Assembly (NCBI GenBank): GCA_023436175.1
Contig: JAEZKE010000022.1
Coordinates: forward strand, 1 to 26,436
Direction: 5' to 3'
DNA: 26,436 bases
From: Methanobacteriota archaeon
GTDB lineage: Archaea > Methanobacteriota > Methanobacteria > Methanobacteriales > Methanobacteriaceae
The translations under genes and the position numbers were made by a program. Shown here piece by piece: positions 24,286 to 26,436 of this stretch. The first letter of the stretch is position 1, and every line of letters begins with the position of its first letter. The notes under the pieces are model-generated. The model saw only the letters and a program-made list of their open reading frames with translations. It ran no database searches and had not been told where the DNA came from.

Positions 24286-25980
24286 ATGCCAAATTTATTT
24301 ACACGCTTACAAAAATTCAGATTAGATTTTTTAATCTCATTGATTTTAGGTTTTTTAGTAGTCATTACAAGAGTTCCGTTTACAAGTAAATTTCTCTATG
24401 AATGGGATTCAGTTAATTATTCTCTGGCATTTGAAAACTACAACATTCTACAGCAACAGCCACATCCACCAGGATACTTACTGTATGTAACTTTAGGAAA
24501 AGCGGTTAATTATGTATTCAATGATCCAAATACCAGCATGATATTTTTATCAATGATTTTCAGCATTTTAACTGTTATTCTGGTTTATTTTATGGCTAAA
24601 GAAATATTTTCCAGAAAAATAGGCGTTGTAAGTGCATTAATGGTAATCTTCAATCCTTTTATATGGTTTTATGGAGAAATTGCAAGCATATACATTTTTG
24701 AAGCTTTTTTCGGTGTTCTAATAGCCTATTCTTCCTACAAATTATTTAATGGAAATGAAAAATTTTTATATATCTCTGCATTTGTACTCGGTTTATCCGG
24801 CGGCTTTAGAACAGATATAATAGAATTTATGCTCCCATTATGGGCATTCTGCATATGGAAAGCAATGCCTCCCTACACCAAAATAACTAAAGGAATAGTT
24901 ACATTTATTTTTTCAGTATCATTGTGGCTTTTACCTGCAGTTATACTAACTGGAGGATTTGAAAATTATATTCACATTTTAAGATACACATCTGAATCCG
25001 CAACCTACACTTCCATGATATTTGGTGCCAATATCAGCCAGCAAATTCTAAATACAGGAGTTTGCATCATTTGGTCACTTATAGGACTAACAAGTATAGG
25101 CACTTTAATTAGTGTGCTTTTTTTGATTTATCACAGAGAAAACTTAAAATCTAAAGCCATAGTTTACATTAAAAAACCTTTAACTATTTTCTTTTTACTG
25201 TGGATCATCCCTTCTTTCCTATTTTATTTATTTATCTATATAGTAAAACCCGGATATTTACTGACCTTTTTACCGGCAGTCATGATCATATTAAGTTACA
25301 TTACCATCCGTATTTCATCAGATATACATTTTAAACTTCCTAAAATATCCATAAATCAGATTTTAGGTTTTATATTGCTAATTTATGTCATATCCAATAC
25401 CCTATACTTTGTATACCCCTATGATCTTCATAACGGTCAAATCTGGGAAACACCTACCGATAAAATGGGAACAAACCAGAAAATCTTGTTTGGTATAGAT
25501 GTAGGTCTGCTTTATGACCACGCTAAGATCAATGCAAACGATGAAAACACACAGTTACACATTAAAAATATATTAAATATTTCAAACTCAAGCCCGCAAA
25601 GTACCATAATTGTTATCCGAGATATTAACCGTGAAGATGAGGGTTTTAACTGGCGAAAAGCTATGTACTATCTTCCAGATTACGACATCTATTATCTATT
25701 TGATAATGAAAACTCAGGAATTAAAGGCAAAGTTTCAATGTGGCACGGTAAGGACCATAATTACAATATTTCGAAATCCCATGTTTTGGATGTGCCGTTA
25801 AACTCCTCCACTATCAAAATAGTGTGGATAATGAGCAATCAAACCTCATTTTACCAGGAAGTAAGAAATAAATTTGGAGTTAACGAAATTGATCTCCAAA
25901 ATGGTATGAAACTCTATTATTCATACGTTGGAAACCAGACTTCAGATATCAAAGTCAGTGATTTTATCTTCCAGCGTTGA
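24286..25980 (+). CDS. Multi-spanning GT-C-fold glycosyltransferase-like protein
   Basis: 564 residues. About 11 hydrophobic segments fill residues 1 to 375, followed by a soluble C-terminal domain of about 190 residues. The first outer loop has EWDSVNY and QPHPPGYLLY, the arrangement of acidic and HPPGY-like motifs seen in PMT_2/GT39-like and DUF2723-like enzymes that move sugars from polyprenyl-phosphate donors. It probably glycosylates surface proteins or lipids on the outer face of the membrane. TTAGGAG lies 7 nt before the ATG. The donor and acceptor cannot be told, and it has no glycan-gene neighbours in the window. Confidence 0.7.
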   Translation: MPNLFTRLQKFRLDFLISLILGFLVVITRVPFTSKFLYEWDSVNYSLAFENYNILQQQPHPPGYLLYVTLGKAVNYVFNDPNTSMIFLSMIFSILTVILVYFMAKEIFSRKIGVVSALMVIFNPFIWFYGEIASIYIFEAFFGVLIAYSSYKLFNGNEKFLYISAFVLGLSGGFRTDIIEFMLPLWAFCIWKAMPPYTKITKGIVTFIFSVSLWLLPAVILTGGFENYIHILRYTSESATYTSMIFGANISQQILNTGVCIIWSLIGLTSIGTLISVLFLIYHRENLKSKAIVYIKKPLTIFFLLWIIPSFLFYLFIYIVKPGYLLTFLPAVMIILSYITIRISSDIHFKLPKISINQILGFILLIYVISNTLYFVYPYDLHNGQIWETPTDKMGTNQKILFGIDVGLLYDHAKINANDENTQLHIKNILNISNSSPQSTIIVIRDINREDEGFNWRKAMYYLPDYDIYYLFDNENSGIKGKVSMWHGKDHNYNISKSHVLDVPLNSSTIKIVWIMSNQTSFYQEVRNKFGVNEIDLQNGMKLYYSYVGNQTSDIKVSDFIFQR

Positions 25981-26142
25981 ATATCCATTAAATCAGAACT
26001 TTGTAAATACATACAATTTTAAGAAAAATTTAGATAACACAGCAAAAAATTATATAGCATGATGAGATAATTAAAAAAATAACATGTGTTATAAAAATTT
26101 AACAGTCAGTTTAAAACTAAAAATAAGGGCAGATAAGTTAAA

Positions 26143-26176
26143 TCTTATATATAAATAAGTATCACGGAGATTGATT
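26143..26176 (+). promoter_or_regulatory. TATA-like element and ribosome site before the ThiF-like gene
   Basis: TTATATATAAATAAG (about 26145-26159) is a strong TATA match, and GGAGATTGAT, close to the consensus GGAGGTGAT, follows at 26166-26175. The box lies only about 27 nt before the ATG, so use of it would give an almost leaderless mRNA lacking the ribosome site. A further upstream promoter is therefore possible. Confidence 0.35.
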
Positions 26177-26436
26177 ATGCCAAAAAGATATGAAGGAATG
26201 GCTTACTGGGAAATTGTAAGCAGACAAATGGGAGTTGTAACTAAATCAGAACAGGAACGGTTTAGAGATGCTAAAATCACAGTTATAGGCTGCGGTGGGA
26301 TCGGAGGTGCCACAACAGAGATGCTTGTCCGAATGGGAATTGGAAATCTCAGAATAATTGATAAAGATGCTTTCGATGTTTCAAATATTAACCGCCAGCT
26401 TATGAGCAGTTTCTACAGCGTGGGAAAATCCAAAGT
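26177..26436 (+). CDS. ThiF/MoeB/HesA-like E1 adenylating enzyme (5' part, cut by the window edge)
   Basis: The first 86 residues are visible. The nucleotide-binding motif VIGCGGIGG (about 37-45), the acidic IIDKDAFDVSNINRQL segment with the Asn-x-x-Arg-Gln signature, and the leading helix YWEIVSRQMGVV identify the family that adenylates the C terminus of ubiquitin-like sulfur carriers or related substrates. Whether it serves thiamine, molybdopterin or a SAMP/ubiquitin-like modifier depends on the missing C terminus and neighbours. The start is supported by a GGAGATTGAT ribosome site. Confidence 0.85.
   Translation, partial: MPKRYEGMAYWEIVSRQMGVVTKSEQERFRDAKITVIGCGGIGGATTEMLVRMGIGNLRIIDKDAFDVSNINRQLMSSFYSVGKSK

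Overview
The window is AT-rich archaeal DNA, most likely from a methanogen of the order Methanobacteriales (Methanobacterium or a relative). The evidence is an elongator tRNA-Met with an archaeal bulge-helix-bulge intron, a CofH-type F420 biosynthesis enzyme, an F420H2:NADP oxidoreductase, the NadA/NadX route to NAD, TATA-box promoters and GGAGGTGAT-type ribosome binding sites. The genus is inferred from gene content; no 16S gene is present.

Left half (301-13431, all on the minus strand). This reads as one transcription unit, in transcription order: Sfp-type phosphopantetheinyl transferase, a 2625-residue two-module nonribosomal peptide synthetase (NRPS) ending in a thioester reductase, a MATE exporter fused to a histidine-kinase-like ATPase domain, a STAS anti-anti-sigma-like protein, an RsbW-like kinase, and a membrane-anchored SpoIIE/PP2C phosphatase. 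The carrier-activating enzyme, assembly line, exporter and a complete phosphorylation partner-switch are therefore together. Archaea have no bacterial sigma factor, so the output of the switch is unknown; the ATPase domain on the exporter is an obvious candidate partner. As I recall, a similar gene order was noted around an NRPS of Methanobrevibacter ruminantium, so the layout may not be new. Details that look less ordinary are a second, degenerate condensation C-lobe, loss of the substrate-amine-binding Asp in the first adenylation domain, and the exporter-ATPase fusion.

Middle (13748-18410, minus strand). nadA-nadX make quinolinate for NAD. A second unit encodes a zinc NADP-dependent secondary alcohol dehydrogenase, F420H2:NADP oxidoreductase and a truncated short-chain dehydrogenase relic. 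The first two would pass electrons from 2-propanol-like alcohols through NADPH to F420.

Right half (18411-26436, mostly plus strand). A TetR-type regulator is followed by an ABM-SDR-ABM cluster in which two about 60 percent identical ABM-fold proteins flank a complete SDR. The adh promoter and the first ABM promoter share an element of about 36 bp at fixed spacing to the TATA box, suggesting co-regulation. Then come a 60-residue membrane protein on the minus strand behind repeated palindromic boxes, a double zinc-ribbon AIM24-like protein, a CofH-like radical SAM enzyme, a 700-bp AT-rich gap, a multi-spanning GT-C-like glycosyltransferase, and the start of a ThiF/MoeB/E1-like adenylating enzyme cut by the window edge.
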